Below, one piece after another: positions 61,827-64,000 of a stretch of DNA of 64,000 nucleotides. Origin of the DNA: Sediminibacter sp. Hel_I_10 (lineage in GTDB: Bacteria > Bacteroidota > Bacteroidia > Flavobacteriales > Flavobacteriaceae); contig NZ_JHZX01000001.1 of the NCBI RefSeq assembly GCF_000688335.1, positions 868,001 through 932,000 of the forward strand, read 5' to 3'. Under the pieces are notes generated by a model that saw only the letters and a list, made by a program, of their open reading frames with translations, did no database searches and was not told the DNA's origin. The position numbers and the translations under genes are program-made. The stretch's first letter is position 1; the number at the start of each line of letters is the position of its first letter.

Positions 61827-63122
61827 ATGAATTACTACAGTTTAAACAGAAAAGCACCAGATACTAATTTCGAAAACGCCGTTATCAAAGGGCTTGCGCC
61901 TGACAGAGGCTTGTATTTTCCGAAGCATATAGAACCATTACCTAAGTCTTTTTTTGAGGATATTGACAACAAATCCTATAAAGAGATTGCTTATGAAGCC
62001 ATTACACAATTTGTAAGTCCGGAAATTCCAGAAGACGTTTTAAAAGGTATTGTAGAAGACACATTATCATTTGATTTTCCTGTTGTAAAACTCGATGACC
62101 ATATTTCAACATTAGAATTATTTCACGGACCAACCATGGCTTTTAAAGACGTTGGTGCACGTTTTATGGCAAGATGCCTAGGCTATTTCAACAAAAATAA
62201 CACCAATGAGGTTACCGTTTTGGTCGCCACTTCTGGAGATACTGGCGGGGCTGTTGCTCATGGTTTTCTTGGCGTTAAAGGAGTTAATGTGGTCATTCTT
62301 TATCCGTCTGGGAAAGTAAGTGACATACAAGAAAAACAATTGACAACACTTGGTCAAAATATTACCGCATTAGAAGTTGATGGCGTTTTTGACGATTGCC
62401 AGGATATGGTTAAAAAAGCATTTTTGGATGAGGAACTCACCAATACCATGCAACTCACCTCGGCCAACTCCATTAATGTGGCGCGATGGTTACCTCAGCT
62501 GTTCTATTTTATGTTTGCCTACAAGCAACTCCATAAGCACCACAAGGACATCGTGTTTTCCATCCCTAGTGGAAACTTCGGAAACATCTGTGCTGGAATG
62601 GTCGCTCAACAATTAGGTTTACCTATCAAACATTTTATTGCATCTAATAATGCCAATAATGTGGTGACAGAATATCTAAAAACAGAACTTTACAAGCCAA
62701 AACCTTCCGTAGCCACCATAAGCAACGCTATGGATGTAGGCAACCCTAGTAACTTTATAAGAATAAGGGAAATTTATAAGGACAACTTTGAAGCTCTTAA
62801 AAAGAATCTCTCTTCCTTTAGTTATGATGATGCACAAACCAAAGCAGCCTTGGTAGAAATTTACCAACGTTACGATTACATTGCAGATCCGCACGGTGCT
62901 GTTGGCTACTTGGGTTGTAAAGACTACCTGAAAGACCATCCCAATGCCCATTGTGTATTTTTAGAAACGGCACACCCTACCAAGTTTTTGGATGTTGTTG
63001 AAGACGTCATTGAGACCAAAGTAGCGCTTCCTGAACAAATACAAGCAGTTATTGGCAAAGAGAAAGTGGCGACTCAAATTGCCAGTTATGAAGATTTGAA
63101 AGCGTTTTTATTGAAACGTTAG
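61827..63122 (+). CDS. thrC: Threonine synthase
   Basis: Converts O-phosphohomoserine to threonine with PLP in the cytoplasm. The preferred start is the ATG at 61827, giving MNYYSLNRKAPDTNF; the longer open frame from 61773 adds 18 codons derived from the inserted repeat. The PLP-binding Lys lies in HGPTMAFKDVGARF (about residue 103), with the phosphate-binding loop ATSGDTGGAV (about 134-143) and the NANNVV segment. The length of about 431 residues is typical. It completes thrABC, but its link to thrB transcription is now interrupted by the cassette. Confidence 0.95.
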   Translation: MNYYSLNRKAPDTNFENAVIKGLAPDRGLYFPKHIEPLPKSFFEDIDNKSYKEIAYEAITQFVSPEIPEDVLKGIVEDTLSFDFPVVKLDDHISTLELFHGPTMAFKDVGARFMARCLGYFNKNNTNEVTVLVATSGDTGGAVAHGFLGVKGVNVVILYPSGKVSDIQEKQLTTLGQNITALEVDGVFDDCQDMVKKAFLDEELTNTMQLTSANSINVARWLPQLFYFMFAYKQLHKHHKDIVFSIPSGNFGNICAGMVAQQLGLPIKHFIASNNANNVVTEYLKTELYKPKPSVATISNAMDVGNPSNFIRIREIYKDNFEALKKNLSSFSYDDAQTKAALVEIYQRYDYIADPHGAVGYLGCKDYLKDHPNAHCVFLETAHPTKFLDVVEDVIETKVALPEQIQAVIGKEKVATQIASYEDLKAFLLKR

Positions 63123-63171
63123 AATCAAGCAGATTTCGTTCGAATTGTTGACTAAAAAAAACCATTGATTA

Positions 63172-64000
63172 TTAATCTAAACTCGGCAAATCCAATCCAT
63201 TCAAAACGCTTTTTTGTTTCATTAACTGTTCAATCTCCTGGGCCTTACGTGGCGCTTCCGCAGAAAGGTTTACGGGACCATTTGCTGTAATTAAAATATC
63301 ATCTTCAATACGAACGGCAATACCATGCCATTTTGGATCACAAGCACTTCCTTCGGGAATATAAATACCGGGTTCTACAGTAATCACCATGTGCGCTTCT
63401 AACCTTCCATATAATCCTGGATCGTGAACATCCAGACCAATATGGTGTGAGGTTCCATGAGGAAAATACTGTCTTGCCTCACGTTCATTCTTGGCAATAC
63501 CCAAATCGATCAAGCCTTGATATACCACTTGACGCGCTGCGGTATCAGGAGATTGCATGCTATTACCAATAACCGTTGCTTTTATACCAGCTTCTTGAGC
63601 CTTATAAACGATATCATAAATGGCTCTTTGCTCTGTATTGAATTTTCCATTTGCAGGAATCGTACGAGTAACATCTGCGGTATATCCATGATATTCGGCA
63701 CCAAGATCCATCAGCACCAAATCATTTTCAACCTTCATTTTTGAATTCTCAACGTAATGCAGCACACAACCATTATTACCCGCGCCAACAATACTTGGGT
63801 AGCCTTCGTATTCGCTACCATAGGTTTTATAAATGTATTCATGCACACCTTGTATTTCTGTTTCAGACATGCCCGGGTGCATGGCTTTCATAATTTCCCG
63901 TTGCCCCATAGCTGAAATTCTAACGGCTTTTTTAAGCAAAACCAACTCCTCGGGAGTCTTGATTTCACGAAGTCCAGCCATCAATGTTGAAATGATCTTA
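63172..64000 (-). CDS. Xaa-Pro aminopeptidase (M24), N-terminal part outside window
   Basis: Removes N-terminal residues preceding proline. The frame is still open at the right window edge (residues KIISTL precede MAGLREIKTPEEL), so only the catalytic pita-bread domain is visible, about 276 residues. All five metal ligands of the two-metal site can be found: Asp in LMDLGAEYHG, Asp in TADVTRTIP, His in SHHIGLDVHD, Glu in TVEPGIYIP and Glu in VRIEDDIL. The missing N-terminal domain should be about 150-170 residues. An ATG at 63984 is not a likely true start. Confidence 0.92.
   Translation of the reverse strand, partial: KIISTLMAGLREIKTPEELVLLKKAVRISAMGQREIMKAMHPGMSETEIQGVHEYIYKTYGSEYEGYPSIVGAGNNGCVLHYVENSKMKVENDLVLMDLGAEYHGYTADVTRTIPANGKFNTEQRAIYDIVYKAQEAGIKATVIGNSMQSPDTAARQVVYQGLIDLGIAKNEREARQYFPHGTSHHIGLDVHDPGLYGRLEAHMVITVEPGIYIPEGSACDPKWHGIAVRIEDDILITANGPVNLSAEAPRKAQEIEQLMKQKSVLNGLDLPSLD

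Overview
The window looks like a chromosomal segment of a marine-type member of the Bacteroidota, most likely Flavobacteriaceae. The DNA is AT-rich. Several promoters have the TTG / TAnnTTTG layout typical of the phylum, and there is a SusC/SusD pair. Lipoproteins carry acidic residues just after the lipid-anchored Cys, and the housekeeping proteins (GyrA, ClpC, fused ThrA) read as flavobacterial. Genus cannot be settled from sequence reading alone.

Positions 1-40.1 kb form a large polysaccharide utilization locus (PUL) aimed at decorated xylan. It opens with the 3' part of a SusC TonB-dependent transporter, then SusD, a surface glycan-binding lipoprotein (two IPT/TIG domains plus a CBM4/9-like domain), and two FG-GAP/UnbV lipoproteins facing each other with overlapping stop codons. 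Two endo-xylanase lipoproteins follow on the minus strand (GH30 subfamily 8-like and GH10). A plus-strand trio encodes a vanadium-haloperoxidase-like lipoprotein, an SGNH esterase and an aldo/keto reductase. The rest is one ten-gene minus-strand run (about 40.1 down to 19.5 kb): GH95, GH127, GH43, GH3, GH127, GH97, GH43, GH43, GH43 and a triple-esterase fusion. The endo-enzymes have lipoprotein signals with an export-type acidic tag, while the exo-enzymes have ordinary signal peptides. This fits cutting at the cell surface, import through SusCD, and trimming in the periplasm.

A shared 10-bp palindrome-like site (CAATCGGTTG) lies upstream of the glycan-binding protein, the long exo-enzyme run, a decayed susD copy and, with one mismatch, GH10. 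In two cases its TTG is also the -33 element, exactly 20 bp from a -7 box. No candidate regulator is encoded in the window.

The PUL ends at about 40.9 kb against a tRNA cluster (Pro-GGG, Pro-UGG, Ser-GCU). From there to the right edge the content is mostly core: a 7TM-HD phosphodiesterase, thiolase, NlpC/P60 peptidase, TPR protein, gyrA, clpC, a small conserved protein, hutH, a TlpA-like thioredoxin lipoprotein, NAD(P)HX repair protein, thrA-thrB-thrC, and the start of a proline aminopeptidase cut by the window edge. The thr operon is interrupted between thrB and thrC by a small four-helix-bundle gene bracketed by heptanucleotide repeats, direct on the left and inverted on the right. This looks like an inserted cassette.
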